This document shows, piece after piece, positions 23,413 through 32,901 of a stretch of DNA of 64,000 nt (its first letter is position 1; each line of letters begins with the position of its first letter). The DNA lies in assembly GCA_038246785.1 (NCBI GenBank), contig JBBRVP010000009.1, positions 1-64,000 on the forward strand. The letters run 5' to 3'. The position numbers and the translations under genes were made by a program. The notes under the pieces were generated by a model. That model had not been told where the DNA came from. It did not search any database and saw only the letters and a program-made list of their open reading frames with translations. This DNA is from JBBRVP01 sp038246785. Its GTDB lineage: Bacteria; Actinomycetota; Actinomycetes; Jiangellales; Jiangellaceae.

Positions 23413-24825
23413 GTGACCGCTCGGCGGGCGGTGGTCGACCGGATCAGCCCGAACGACGCGATGGTGCTCGCCACCGACCGCGGCCCAGCGCCGATGCACC
23501 TCGGTGCCGTCCTCGTGCTCGAGCCTGCCGGCGGGGCCACCGACGAGCTCGATCTCGAGGCCGCGCGCCAGATCCTCGACGAGCGCTCGCGGCGGGTGCC
23601 CCGGCTGCATCAGGTGCTCGTGCGGGCGCCGCTCGGGTGCGGACGGCCCTACTGGCTCGACGATCCAGCCTTCGACATCACGCAGCACGTCTCGCACCGC
23701 CGGCTCCCGCCCGACGGTGAGGACGCGCTGCTCGATGCCGCCGCCGACCTGCTCGCCAGCCCGCTGGACCGCGCTCGGCCGCTGTGGTCCGCGAGCTGGG
23801 TCACCGGCTGGGACCACAGCGGAGCCGACCGGAGCGCGGTCGTCCTCGTGCTGCACCACGTGCTCGTCGACGGCATCGGCGGCCTCGCGGTGCTCGGCGC
23901 GCTCGCCGATCACCCCGCGCCGCCACTGCTGCGGCCTTCGCAGCGACGCCCGGCCGCCCCGCCGGGTCGGCGGACGCTCGCACTGGACGCCGCCCGCGAA
24001 CGGCTGGTCGCCCTTCGCCGCGCCCCTGGCGCCGCCCGCCGGATGGTCGAAGGACTGCGCGAGCTCCGGCTCGGGCCACGCCGACTCCCGGCGGCGGCGG
24101 CCCGCACGTCCCTGCTGCGCCCGACCGGCCGGCGGCGCCGCTTCACGACCGTCGACGTCGACCTCGTCGACGTCGTGGCCGCCGCGCACCGTCATGGGTG
24201 CACGGTCAACGATGTGGTGCTCGCCGCGGTCGTTGGTGCTCTGTCGGGGCTGCTGGACCGGCGCGGCGAGCACCCGAGCGCGCTCGTCGTGTCGGTGCCG
24301 GTGGCCGAGCGCGCCTCCGCGGCCGATCCGGGTCTCGGCAACCGGACGGGCGTACGGCCGGTGAGCGTTCCGGCCAGGGTCGGGGCCCATGAACGGCTGC
24401 GGGCCGTGGCCGCGGCAACCGCGGCGTTGCGCGACACTCCGCGGGCGGCGTCGGCGGCGCCGCTGGGCGTGCTGTTCCGCGGGCTGGCGACGCTGGGACT
24501 GTTTCGGCTCTTCGTCGAGCACCAGCGCCTCGTCCACACGTTCGAGTCCAACCTGCGCGGCCCGTCGCGACCCGTGCGATTCGCCGGCCGGCAGGTGCAG
24601 CAGGTGATCCCGCTCGTCGCCAACCCGGGCAACGTCGGGGTCTCCTTCGTGCTGCTGTCCTATGCCGGACACCTGGTGACGACCGTGGTTGCGGACCCGG
24701 TCGTCGTTCCCGACCACGAGGTCCTGACCGGCCTGCTCCACGACGAGCTGTGCAGCCTCGTCGGACTTCGCCAAGACGATCTCGGAGGTGGAGGTCACGT
24801 ATCCCTCCGACCTTCCACGTGCTGA
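23413..24825 (+). CDS. Wax ester synthase/diacylglycerol acyltransferase (WS/DGAT) family protein
   Basis: A 470-residue bifunctional acyltransferase-family protein. The catalytic HHxxxDG motif is LHHVLVDGIGG near residue 148; the N-terminal RISPNDAMVLATD and MHLGAVLVLE segments and the later NDVVLAAVVGAL helix, PLVANPGNVGVSF region are typical. Members use acyl-CoA to esterify diacylglycerol or fatty alcohols and act at the membrane or lipid droplet. In actinobacteria they store triacylglycerol. It directly follows the thiolase (3 nt). Some members act on other alcohols, so the product is not certain. Confidence 0.88.
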   Translation: MTARRAVVDRISPNDAMVLATDRGPAPMHLGAVLVLEPAGGATDELDLEAARQILDERSRRVPRLHQVLVRAPLGCGRPYWLDDPAFDITQHVSHRRLPPDGEDALLDAAADLLASPLDRARPLWSASWVTGWDHSGADRSAVVLVLHHVLVDGIGGLAVLGALADHPAPPLLRPSQRRPAAPPGRRTLALDAARERLVALRRAPGAARRMVEGLRELRLGPRRLPAAAARTSLLRPTGRRRRFTTVDVDLVDVVAAAHRHGCTVNDVVLAAVVGALSGLLDRRGEHPSALVVSVPVAERASAADPGLGNRTGVRPVSVPARVGAHERLRAVAAATAALRDTPRAASAAPLGVLFRGLATLGLFRLFVEHQRLVHTFESNLRGPSRPVRFAGRQVQQVIPLVANPGNVGVSFVLLSYAGHLVTTVVADPVVVPDHEVLTGLLHDELCSLVGLRQDDLGGGGHVSLRPSTC

Positions 24826-24897
24826 ATCGCCGTAGCCAGCGGGGCGAGGTACGCGCAGCCGCCCTTTGCGTCATCCCTGATGTCGACCGGCTCGGCA

Positions 24898-25926
24898 TCA
24901 GCGTGCTCGTGGCGCCCGATTCGGCGTGCCGGCCGGCTTGTACGAGGCGTAGAACGCCTCCAGCCGGTTGCGGATCCGGGACTCGAGGTATCCGTCGGCC
25001 CGGGCGAGCTCGACGCCGGGTGCGACGACGGCGAGGAGATGCGCCGCCACAGCCTCCTGCGTGACGCTCAGCTCGGCGAGCAGGTCGCCGACCAGTCGGT
25101 CGTGGTGGCGCTCGAGCACCATTGCCACCGCCGATTGCACGACCTGGGCGAGCACGCCGGTCAGGCGGAGCTGCTCCCACATGTTGGCGAGAAGCCGGAC
25201 CACCTCGGCGACCTGCTCCGAGTCGGCGAGGGTGGCGATCGAGGCCATGCTGCGGCCGGCTTGGGCGTCCCAGATCTCCTCCGCCGTCGCCGTCAGCATC
25301 GGGCCGTCGAGCATCTCATCGAGATAGCGCTGGCTCTCCCGTAGCGTGTCCGCCACGTTGGCCTGCACGAAGGCCAGCAGCTGCCGATCGACGTTCGCCT
25401 CCAGTTTGGGCGCCGCGGAGGTCAGCCCGCGCTGACCGAGCCGGACCAGGGCGGATGCGCCGGGGATCTTGCGAGCGAGCAGGTTCTCGGTCAGCACGTA
25501 CCGCTTGACCCCGTTGTAGAGCACATGCGACACGAGCTTGGCGTAGGCGTTGCTCGTCGTGAGCAGCTCGAGGATCTCGCTGCGCGCGTCCTCCATGCCG
25601 GTCAGCACCGCCACCAGGGCGTCGTAGTCATCCCGGCTGAGCAGGTCCTCGACGGAGCCCTCTTCCTCCACCAGCACCCGGTGGCCGCCTGCGACGAGAT
25701 CGCTGGCCAGATCGATCAGCTCTTCGCTGACCACCGCCTCGGCAGCCAGCTGGCCGGCAGCGGCGGCCAGCTCGTGCGCGGGCGCCAGGTCGGCCAACCG
25801 GACCGTGCGCAGCCAGCCGAAGACGGCGTCCACCTCGTCGCGGACGGACTCCTCCAGGCCTGCGCCGGTCAGCCGCTCCAGCTCGAAGCGGACATGGGCG
25901 TCCAGCATCGTTCGGCTCTGCGTCAC
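24898..25926 (-). CDS. Conserved hypothetical helical protein, 342 aa
   Basis: Function not recognised. The protein is almost entirely alpha-helical and acidic, with alternating hydrophobic positions such as LDAHVRFELERL, ELAAAAGQLAAEAVVSEELIDLAS, LTTSNAYAKLVSHVLYNGVKRYVLTENLL, and ends in a basic tail (PAGTPNRAPRAR). It has no signal peptide and no clear transmembrane helix. Such features could fit a scaffold or membrane-associated protein. GTG at 25926 is chosen as the start (GGAG 5 nt upstream); the longer frame to 26142 would overlap the small membrane ORF in front. Homologues in other actinobacteria are likely but not checked. Confidence 0.7.
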   Translation of the reverse strand: MTQSRTMLDAHVRFELERLTGAGLEESVRDEVDAVFGWLRTVRLADLAPAHELAAAAGQLAAEAVVSEELIDLASDLVAGGHRVLVEEEGSVEDLLSRDDYDALVAVLTGMEDARSEILELLTTSNAYAKLVSHVLYNGVKRYVLTENLLARKIPGASALVRLGQRGLTSAAPKLEANVDRQLLAFVQANVADTLRESQRYLDEMLDGPMLTATAEEIWDAQAGRSMASIATLADSEQVAEVVRLLANMWEQLRLTGVLAQVVQSAVAMVLERHHDRLVGDLLAELSVTQEAVAAHLLAVVAPGVELARADGYLESRIRNRLEAFYASYKPAGTPNRAPRAR

Positions 25927-26017
25927 GACTGCTCCAAGTCCGTCGACCGGACGCCCCGGCAGGAGGCGATCCCTCATCCTCGCAGGCCGGCTGCGCGCGA
26001 GGTGCCACGATGGCGGC

Positions 26018-26203
26018 GTGAAGAACCGCCGCGACCTGGCCATCCCCGTGTACGGCGGTTTGCTCTGCCTGCTCGTGCTCATCCTGGCCCGCCACGGTGT
26101 GACACGCGGGCTGGCCGCCTTCGGTCTGGCGCTGGCCGTCACGCGCGTGGTGATGCTGGCCCGCGGCCACTCCGCGGAGCGCCTGGGCCCCCCGGACGCG
26201 TGA
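26018..26203 (+). CDS. Small two-helix membrane protein, 61 aa
   Basis: A short frame from GTG: VKNRRDLAIPVYGGLLCLLV, then LILARHGVTRGLA and LAVTRVVMLARGH. Two hydrophobic helices joined by a basic turn suggest a small integral membrane protein with positive ends inside. Evidence is composition only: codon bias is coding-like and it fits between divergent transcripts. No strong Shine-Dalgarno is seen. It ends 37 nt before the DMGDH-like gene, so it may be co-transcribed with it. Confidence 0.45.
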   Translation: MKNRRDLAIPVYGGLLCLLVLILARHGVTRGLAAFGLALAVTRVVMLARGHSAERLGPPDA

Positions 26204-26240
26204 CCGGCAACCAGATGAGCCGGCCCCGTACGCTCCCGGC

Positions 26241-28712
26241 ATGCCCGCGAGCGTGACGCTGCGGCAGCGAGCCCGGGTCGTGGTCGTCGGCGGCGGTGTC
26301 ATCGGCTGCTCGGTCGCCTACCACCTGGCGTCGACGGGATGCGCCGACGTCCTGCTCCTCGAGCGCGATCAGCTGACCTCCGGCACCACGTGGCACGCGG
26401 CCGGGCTCATGGTGAGCTTCGGGTCCACGTCGCAGACCTCGACGCAGATGCGCACCTACACCCGCGATCTCTACGCCCGCCTGGAGGCCGAGACCGGTGT
26501 GTCGACCGGCTTCATGCCGGTCGGCTTCGTGGAGGTGGCCTCCGACGAGGACCGCCTGCAGGAGTACCGGCGGGTTGCGGCGTTCAACCGCTACTGCGGG
26601 GTGGACGTGCAGGAGATCTCACCGCGCGAGGTCGCCGACATGTGGCCGCTGGCCCGCACCGACGACCTGCTGGCCGGCTTCTACGTCGCCGGGGACGGCC
26701 GTGCCAACCCGGTCGACGTGACGAGGTCGCTGGCAAAGGGCGCCCGGCTCAGGGGAGCCCGCATCGTCGAGGGGGTCCCGGTCACCGACGTGCTCACCGC
26801 TGACGGCGCCGTCACCGGCGTACGCACCGCCCACGGCGACGTCGAGTGCGAGACCGTCGTCAACTGCGCCGGCATGTGGGCGCGCCAGCTGGCCGAGCGC
26901 TCCGGCGTCGCCGTGCCGTTGCAGGCGGCCGAGCACTACTACCTCATCACCGGCCAGGTGGACGGGCTCGACGGATCGCTGCCCGTGCTCGAGGACCCGT
27001 CGTCGTTCGGCTACTACCGCGAGGAGGTCGGCGGGCTCATGCTCGGCCTCTTCGAGCCGGTGTGCGCGCCGTGGCGTGTCGAGGGAGTCCCGGCCGACGC
27101 CTCGTTCCTCCAGCTGACGCCGGACTGGGACCGGATGGGTCCGTACGTGGAGCGGGCGATGCGCCGCGTCCCGGTGGCCTCCGAGGTCGGCATCCGTACT
27201 TTCTTCTGCGGGCCGGAGAGCTTCACGCCCGACCTGCAGCCGGTGGTGGGGGAGTCCCCCGAGCTCGCCGGCTACTTCGTGGCCGCCGGGCTCAACTCGG
27301 TCGGCATCCTCACCGGCGGCGGGCTCGGCCGGGTGGTCGCGCACTGGGTCACGGAGGGCCGCCCGGACGTCGACGTCGCCGGTTTCGACATCGCGCGCCT
27401 GCACCCGTACCAGACCACACCCGACTACCGGCGCACCCGCACCGCCGAGTCGCTCGGGCTGGTCTACGCCTGCCACTACCCCAACCGGTCGATGACAACG
27501 GCGCGCGGCGCGCGGCGGTCGCCTCTGCACGACCGGCTGGCGGGGCTCGGCGCGTGGTTCAGGGACGTCAGCGGCTGGGAGAGCCCGGACTGGTACGCGG
27601 GGGAGGGCGCGACCCCGGACCCGGGGACGCTGACCTGGGGTCGCCCGGCGTACTGGGAGCACTGGGCGGCCGAGCACCGCGCGGCCCGCGAGGGCGTGAT
27701 CGCCATGGACATGTCGTTCATGTCGAAGTTCCTCGTCGAGGGACGCGACGCAGGCCGTTTCCTCGACACCCTCTCAGCCAACACGGTCGACGCCGAGGCC
27801 GGCCGGATCACTTACACCCAGTGGCTCAACGAGGGCGGCACGCTCGAGGCTGACCTCACGGTCAGCAAGCTCGCCGAGGACCGCTTCTGGGTCGTCGCCT
27901 CCGACACCGCGCACCGCCACGTGCTCAGCTGGATGCGCCGTCACCTCGATGGCAGGCTGGGCGACCTGCGCGCGCACGTGTCCGACATGACCGGCGGCTA
28001 CGCCCAGCTCAACGTGCAGGGCCTGCGGTCGCGCGAGCTGCTCCAGGCGCTGACGTCGGTGGATCTCTGCGACGAGGCGTTCCCCTACCGCACCGCCCGC
28101 GAGATCGACCTGGGATTCGCGCGCGTGCTGTGCATCCGCATCACCTACCTGGGAGAGCTCGGCTACGAGCTCTACGTCCCGGTCGAGCAGGCCGCGCACG
28201 TCCACGAGCGCGTGGTCGAGGCCGGCCGCGCGGCCGGCCTGCGCCACGCCGGACTCAAGGCGCTGTCCAGCCTGCGGTTGGAGAAGGGCTACCGCGACTA
28301 CGGGCACGACATCGACAACACCGACTCGGTGCTCGAGGCCGGGCTCGGCTTCGCCGTCGCGCTCGACAAGCCGGGCGGCTTCGTCGGTCGGGACGCGGTG
28401 CTGGCTGAGAAGGCGAAGGGGCCGCTGACCCGGCGGCTCGTGCAGGTGTTGCTGCAGGACCCGCAGCCGCTGCTGTTCCACGCCGAGGTCGTGCACCGTG
28501 ACGGCGTTCCGGTCGGCTATGTGCGGGCCGCATCGTACGGCTTCACCCTGGGCGGCGCGGTCGGCCTGGCGATGGTCGAGCCGGGCGTCCCGGTCGACAA
28601 GGCGTACCTGGAGTCTGGGCACTGGGAGGTCGAGGTGGCCGACCGCTGCCATCCCGCCACGGTCTCGCTGCGCCCGCTCTACGACCCGCAGATGCTGCGC
28701 ATCAAGGCCTGA
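26241..28712 (+). CDS. FAD-dependent dimethylglycine/sarcosine dehydrogenase-like enzyme with GcvT domain
   Basis: An 823-residue fusion. Residues about 12-390 form a DAO-type FAD domain: VVVGGGVIGCSVAYHLA (Rossmann motif) and SGTTWHAAGLM, where His is the usual covalent-FAD position in dimethylglycine and sarcosine dehydrogenases; the stretch to about 450 is the FAO-M linker. Residues about 450-820 are aminomethyltransferase-like GcvT plus GcvT-C (GGYAQLNVQGLRSRELL, GELGYELYVP, LRLEKGYRDYGHDID). It would oxidise an N-methylated amine and pass the one-carbon unit to tetrahydrofolate. TACGCT ends 6 nt before the ATG, suggesting a leaderless start. Confidence 0.9.
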   Translation: MPASVTLRQRARVVVVGGGVIGCSVAYHLASTGCADVLLLERDQLTSGTTWHAAGLMVSFGSTSQTSTQMRTYTRDLYARLEAETGVSTGFMPVGFVEVASDEDRLQEYRRVAAFNRYCGVDVQEISPREVADMWPLARTDDLLAGFYVAGDGRANPVDVTRSLAKGARLRGARIVEGVPVTDVLTADGAVTGVRTAHGDVECETVVNCAGMWARQLAERSGVAVPLQAAEHYYLITGQVDGLDGSLPVLEDPSSFGYYREEVGGLMLGLFEPVCAPWRVEGVPADASFLQLTPDWDRMGPYVERAMRRVPVASEVGIRTFFCGPESFTPDLQPVVGESPELAGYFVAAGLNSVGILTGGGLGRVVAHWVTEGRPDVDVAGFDIARLHPYQTTPDYRRTRTAESLGLVYACHYPNRSMTTARGARRSPLHDRLAGLGAWFRDVSGWESPDWYAGEGATPDPGTLTWGRPAYWEHWAAEHRAAREGVIAMDMSFMSKFLVEGRDAGRFLDTLSANTVDAEAGRITYTQWLNEGGTLEADLTVSKLAEDRFWVVASDTAHRHVLSWMRRHLDGRLGDLRAHVSDMTGGYAQLNVQGLRSRELLQALTSVDLCDEAFPYRTAREIDLGFARVLCIRITYLGELGYELYVPVEQAAHVHERVVEAGRAAGLRHAGLKALSSLRLEKGYRDYGHDIDNTDSVLEAGLGFAVALDKPGGFVGRDAVLAEKAKGPLTRRLVQVLLQDPQPLLFHAEVVHRDGVPVGYVRAASYGFTLGGAVGLAMVEPGVPVDKAYLESGHWEVEVADRCHPATVSLRPLYDPQMLRIKA

Positions 28713-28793
28713 AGCCGACTCATCCGCGAGGGACGATGCCCGGTGCCGCTGTGCGCGCTTGCATGGTCGACCGGTGCTCGGATGGGAGGGTGA

Positions 28794-30419
28794 ATGGCGC
28801 ACGACGATGCGGGAGGCACGGTGGTCCAGCCGGCACCCGGTGCCGACGCGCCGCGGCGGGCCGGCCTCGTCCTGACCTCGCTGATCCTCGCGGCTGCCGT
28901 CGCGAACCTGAACCTCGCGGTCGCCAACGTGGCCCTGCCCTCCATCGGCAAGGACTTCGACGCCTCGCAGACCCAGCTCAACGTCGTGGCGGTCGGCTAC
29001 TCGCTGGGCCTGGCCGCCTCGGTGCTCTACCTCGGTGCGGTCGGGGACCGTTACGGGCGCAAGCTGCTGCTGCTCTTCGGCGTGGCGCTGTCCGTGCCCG
29101 CGTGCCTGCTCGCGGCGTACGCCCCCAACATCGAGACCCTCATCGGCGCCCGGATCCTCGGCGGGATCGCCGCCGGCATGGCCTACCCCACGACGCTGGC
29201 CCTGATCACCGCCCTCTGGCGCGGCCAGGGCCGGACCCGCACGATCGCCCTCTGGTCGGCCCTCGGCGGCGCGATCTCCGCCCTCGGTCCGCTGGTGTCC
29301 GGTGCCCTGCTGGAGCACTACTGGTGGGGCTCGGTCTTCCTGGTGACGCTGCCGCTCGCGCTCATCGCGTTCGTCATGGGATGGCGGCTCGTCCCCGCGC
29401 ACGTCCATGAGACGACCGAGCCCGTCGACAACCTCGGCGGCATCCTGTCCGTGCTGCTGGTCGGCGCCCTGGTGCTCGGGATCAACTTCGCCGCCGTGCC
29501 CGGCGCCGCCGCGGCCGCCCTCGGGCTGGTCGCGATCGCGCTGGCAGCGCTGATCGCCTTCGTCCTGCGCCAGCGCCGGGTGGCCAACCCGCTCTACGAC
29601 CTGCACGTCGCGGCGCGGCCGACGTTCTGGGTGGCCGCGGTCGCCGGCGTCATCGTCTTCGGATCGCTCATGGGGGCGATGTTCATCGGCCAGCAGTTCC
29701 TGCAGAACGTGCTGGGCTACAGCACCCTCGAGGCCGGCGCGTCCATCCTGCCGGCGGCCGTGCTGATGGTGCTGATCGCGCCGCGGTCGGCCAAGCTCGT
29801 CGCCTCCCGGGGCTCGCGCTTCACGCTGCTCGTCGGCTACTTCTTCGTCGTGCTGGGCTTCCTCACCATGCTGCTGCTCTGGTCTGAGTCCTCGGCGTAC
29901 TGGCAGGTGGCCCTGGCGTACGCGCTCGTCGGCACCGGTGTCGGCTTCGCCGGCACCCCGGCCTCGCACTCGCTCACCGGCTCGGTCCCGGTGACCAAGG
30001 TCGGCATGGCCTCGGGGACCGCCGACCTCCAGCGCGACCTCGGCGGCGCGATCATGCAGTCGATCTTCGGAGCCCTCCTCACCGCCGGGTACGCCTCCGC
30101 AGCGAACGCCGCCATCGCCGCGGCGCCGGACCGGGCGCAGGTCACCGCCGCGACCCAGGGGACGCTCACCAAGTCCTTCGACGGCGCGTCGGCGATCGCC
30201 GAGCAGTACCCGCAGTACGCCCCGCAGATCATCGCAGCCGCCAAGGAGTCGTTCCTGGCCGGCGACCGGTGGGCCTACCTTGCCGGGATCGTCGCCGTGG
30301 TCGTCGGAGCCGCCCTGGTGGCGCTGCGCTTCCCGCGGCACGCCGAGGAGGAGCGTCAGCTCGCCGGCTACCACGCCCAGGATGACCGGCCCGCGCCGGA
30401 GGCAGACGCCACCCGCTGA
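28794..30419 (+). CDS. MFS transporter, DHA2/EmrB type
   Basis: A 541-residue drug:H+ antiporter-family permease with 14 predicted helices. Motif A is GDRYGRKLLLL after helix 2, and motif C-like sequence SALGGAISALGPLVSGAL is in helix 5, typical of exporters. Substrate not predictable: antibiotics, dyes or metabolites are usual. The start has GGGAGGGTGA directly upstream. It lies between the DMGDH-like gene and a phytoene-desaturase-like gene, all on the same strand but with 80-nt gaps. The C-terminal 25 residues are charged and disordered. Confidence 0.9.
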   Translation: MAHDDAGGTVVQPAPGADAPRRAGLVLTSLILAAAVANLNLAVANVALPSIGKDFDASQTQLNVVAVGYSLGLAASVLYLGAVGDRYGRKLLLLFGVALSVPACLLAAYAPNIETLIGARILGGIAAGMAYPTTLALITALWRGQGRTRTIALWSALGGAISALGPLVSGALLEHYWWGSVFLVTLPLALIAFVMGWRLVPAHVHETTEPVDNLGGILSVLLVGALVLGINFAAVPGAAAAALGLVAIALAALIAFVLRQRRVANPLYDLHVAARPTFWVAAVAGVIVFGSLMGAMFIGQQFLQNVLGYSTLEAGASILPAAVLMVLIAPRSAKLVASRGSRFTLLVGYFFVVLGFLTMLLLWSESSAYWQVALAYALVGTGVGFAGTPASHSLTGSVPVTKVGMASGTADLQRDLGGAIMQSIFGALLTAGYASAANAAIAAAPDRAQVTAATQGTLTKSFDGASAIAEQYPQYAPQIIAAAKESFLAGDRWAYLAGIVAVVVGAALVALRFPRHAEEERQLAGYHAQDDRPAPEADATR

Positions 30420-30500
30420 CCCGTGGCGGCACCGGTCGGCAGCCATGGCCTGCCCCACGACGAGGGGTGCCCGGTGTTGCCCGCCGGTGCACAGGGCACG

Positions 30501-32147
30501 ATGGTCGCGACCATGGACCCCACCCCCGCGGCGCAGGCCACCGGCACCCCGCCCAGCACCTGCGACGCCGTCGTCGTCGGCGCCGGTCCCAACGGGCTGG
30601 TCGCCGCCGCCCTGCTCGCCGACGCCGGATGGGACGTCGTCGTGCTCGAGGCGACCTCCCGGCTCGGCGGCGCGGTGGTGAGCGCGGAGGCCACCGCCCC
30701 CGGCTACGTCGTCGACCTGTGCAGCGCGTTCTATCCGCTTGCCGCGGCGTCCCCCGTGCTCGCCGAGCTGGAGCTCGACCGGCACGGGCTGGAGTGGGCG
30801 CACGCCCCGTCGGTGCTCGCGCACCCGTTGCCGGACGGGCGCTGCGTACGGCTCTCCCGTGACCTGGAGCAGACCGTCTCCTCGGTGTCGGAGTTCGCGC
30901 CGGAGGACGGCGCGGCCTGGCGAACGATGGTGACGGAGTGGCATCAGGTGCGGGAGCCGGTGCTGGCAGCGTTGCTGCGCCCCTTCCCGCCGGTGCGGGC
31001 CGCCGCTCGGTTGGCCGCGGTGGCCGGTCCCGGCGGTCTCCTCCAGCTCGCCCGGCGCGGGGTGGCCCCGGTACGCCAGCTGGTCCGGGAGACGTTTCGC
31101 GGGGAGGGCGCGGCGATGCTGCTGGCCGGCAACGCCATGCACGCCGACCTTTCGCCGGAGTCCGCGGGCTCCGGCGTCTTCGGCTGGCTGCTCGCCATGC
31201 TCGGGCAGGACGTCGGCTTCCCGGTGCCGCGCGGCGGCGCGGGCGCGCTCGCCGACGCGCTGGCTCGCCGGGCGCGCGCGGCCGGAGCGCTGACCTTCAC
31301 CGACCGGCCGGTCAGCGAGGTCGTCGTCCGGGAGGGCCGTGCGCTGGGCGTCCGCACGGCCGACGGCGGCGCCGTCCGGGCGCGCCGGGCCGTGCTGGCC
31401 GACGTACCCGCTCCGGTGCTCTTCGGAGACCTGCTCAGCCGCGACCTGCTGCCCCGGGCGGCCCGCCGCCGGTTCGCGGACTTCCCCTGGGACGACTCGA
31501 CGCTCAAGGTCGACTGGGCGCTCGCCGGGCAGGTGCCGTGGAGCGCCGAGCAAGCCCACGGCGCCGGCACCGTGCACCTCGGCGCAGACCTCGACGGGCT
31601 CAGCGTCTTCGCGGCGGACCTGGCCCGCGGGCGGCTGCCCGACCGCCCGTTCATGCTGGCCGGGCAGATGACGACGGCCGACCCCACGCGGTCCCCGGCC
31701 GGCACCGAGTCGATGTGGGCCTACACCCACGTGCCACGCCAGCTCGCTCGTGACGCCGCGGCGATGGCGAAGCAGGCCGAGCGGATGGAGGAGGTCGTCG
31801 AGGAGCACGCGCCCGGCTTCCGCGATCTCGTTGTCGCACGCACCGTGCAGACACCGGACGACCTACAACGCCTCGACCCTTCGCTGGTGCGCGGCGCCGT
31901 CAACGGCGGTACGGCACAGCTGCACAACCAGCTGGTCTTCCGGCCGTGGCTCGGCCTGGCCCGCGCCGAGACGCCCGTCGACCGGCTCTACCTCGCCTCC
32001 GCCTCCGCACACCCGGGCGGCGGCGTGCATGGCTCATGCGGAAGCAACGCGGCCCGGGCGGCCCTGCTCCGGGCCGGCGCCCGCGGGCCGGCCGGACCGG
32101 TCGTCTCGCGCGGCCTGCGCGGTGCACTGCGCCTGCTCGGCGGCTGA
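30501..32147 (+). CDS. Phytoene desaturase-like FAD-dependent oxidoreductase
   Basis: A 548-residue NAD(P)/FAD-dependent oxidoreductase of the carotenoid desaturase/PYROXD2-like group. The dinucleotide motif is DAVVVGAGPNGLVAAALLADAG followed by VVLEATSRLGG, and the conserved C-terminal FAD segment is YLASASAHPGGGVHGSCG. Despite the similarity, no carotenoid neighbours are present, so the substrate is open. ATG at 30501 is the first in a good position; ATG 30513 also fits and the GTG at 30423 would add a non-family leader. It is 3 kb of coding sequence on the same strand as the MFS gene. Confidence 0.82.
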   Translation: MVATMDPTPAAQATGTPPSTCDAVVVGAGPNGLVAAALLADAGWDVVVLEATSRLGGAVVSAEATAPGYVVDLCSAFYPLAAASPVLAELELDRHGLEWAHAPSVLAHPLPDGRCVRLSRDLEQTVSSVSEFAPEDGAAWRTMVTEWHQVREPVLAALLRPFPPVRAAARLAAVAGPGGLLQLARRGVAPVRQLVRETFRGEGAAMLLAGNAMHADLSPESAGSGVFGWLLAMLGQDVGFPVPRGGAGALADALARRARAAGALTFTDRPVSEVVVREGRALGVRTADGGAVRARRAVLADVPAPVLFGDLLSRDLLPRAARRRFADFPWDDSTLKVDWALAGQVPWSAEQAHGAGTVHLGADLDGLSVFAADLARGRLPDRPFMLAGQMTTADPTRSPAGTESMWAYTHVPRQLARDAAAMAKQAERMEEVVEEHAPGFRDLVVARTVQTPDDLQRLDPSLVRGAVNGGTAQLHNQLVFRPWLGLARAETPVDRLYLASASAHPGGGVHGSCGSNAARAALLRAGARGPAGPVVSRGLRGALRLLGG

Positions 32148-32170
32148 CCGCGCGAGAGCGCTCGCCCCGT

Positions 32171-32635
32171 TCAGTCGTGGCGGCGCTGCGCCGAGCCGCC
32201 GCCGCGTCCCTCCGCGATCGCCGCGAGGCGCCACAGCGTCTCGATGTTGCGTCGGGTGAGCACCCACTCGCTGACGGGGTTGTGCACCAGCGCTCCCGGC
32301 CCGGCGGTGGGGGTCTCGGTCAGCGTGACGTCGGTGGCGTCGGCGTCGACCGGGCGCAGCGCCAGCTGGACGACGGCCTCGCCCAGTGGCCAGCCTCGGG
32401 TGCGGAGCCGGAGCAGGCTGCCTGGCCGCTCCTCGAGCACCTCGGTGCGGTCGCTGAGCAGCAGCGGCCACATCCCGACGGAGTGGTGGATCGCGGCCCC
32501 CGGCTGCGGCCAACCGGCGTCCACGGCACGGACGCGGGACGTGCCGACGACCCAAGAGGGGTACAGCCACCCGTCCGCCAGCACGGTCCACACTTCGGGG
32601 GGAGCGGCGCCGATCCGGCGCGTGACCACGGCCAT
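32171..32635 (-). CDS. SRPBCC (START/polyketide cyclase-like) family protein
   Basis: A 154-residue helix-grip fold protein. The pattern VVTRRIGAAPPEVWTVLADGWLYPSW, then GTSRVRAVDAGWPQPGAAIHHSVG, ERPGSLLRLRTRGWPLG and VTLTETPTAGPG, with a C-terminal helix, is typical of SRPBCC proteins that bind hydrophobic ligands. Substrate unknown. It is convergent with the oxidoreductase gene, ending 23 nt after it. The start lacks a Shine-Dalgarno. Confidence 0.8.
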   Translation of the reverse strand: MAVVTRRIGAAPPEVWTVLADGWLYPSWVVGTSRVRAVDAGWPQPGAAIHHSVGMWPLLLSDRTEVLEERPGSLLRLRTRGWPLGEAVVQLALRPVDADATDVTLTETPTAGPGALVHNPVSEWVLTRRNIETLWRLAAIAEGRGGGSAQRRHD

Positions 32636-32901
32636 GCCCGCAGGACTACCCCCAATCGGCCCAGCGCGCACGCGCGGCCGGTCACTGGTCGGCCATCCGG
32701 GCCGCGCAGCGGCGCAGGAGGGCCCAGCCGACGGGCGGCCGTCTTGAGCTCCTCGACGACCGGCGGTACGTCGTGTGGGCGACCCTCCGCGGACAAGGCG
32801 GGGTGCGCGGGTTGGGCCGGAAGTCCATCGCAGCAGGCCAGCCAGCCCTGGCACCCCCTGAGCGCACGTGGTGCCTCGCCACCGTGCGCGACACTGTCGC
32901 C

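Noticed and set aside
27774..31808. A 1344-codon open frame on the minus strand
   Set aside because: It is antisense to three well-supported plus-strand genes (DMGDH-like, MFS, phytoene-desaturase-like) and its composition is Gly/Arg/His-rich without domains: a GC-rich mirror frame.
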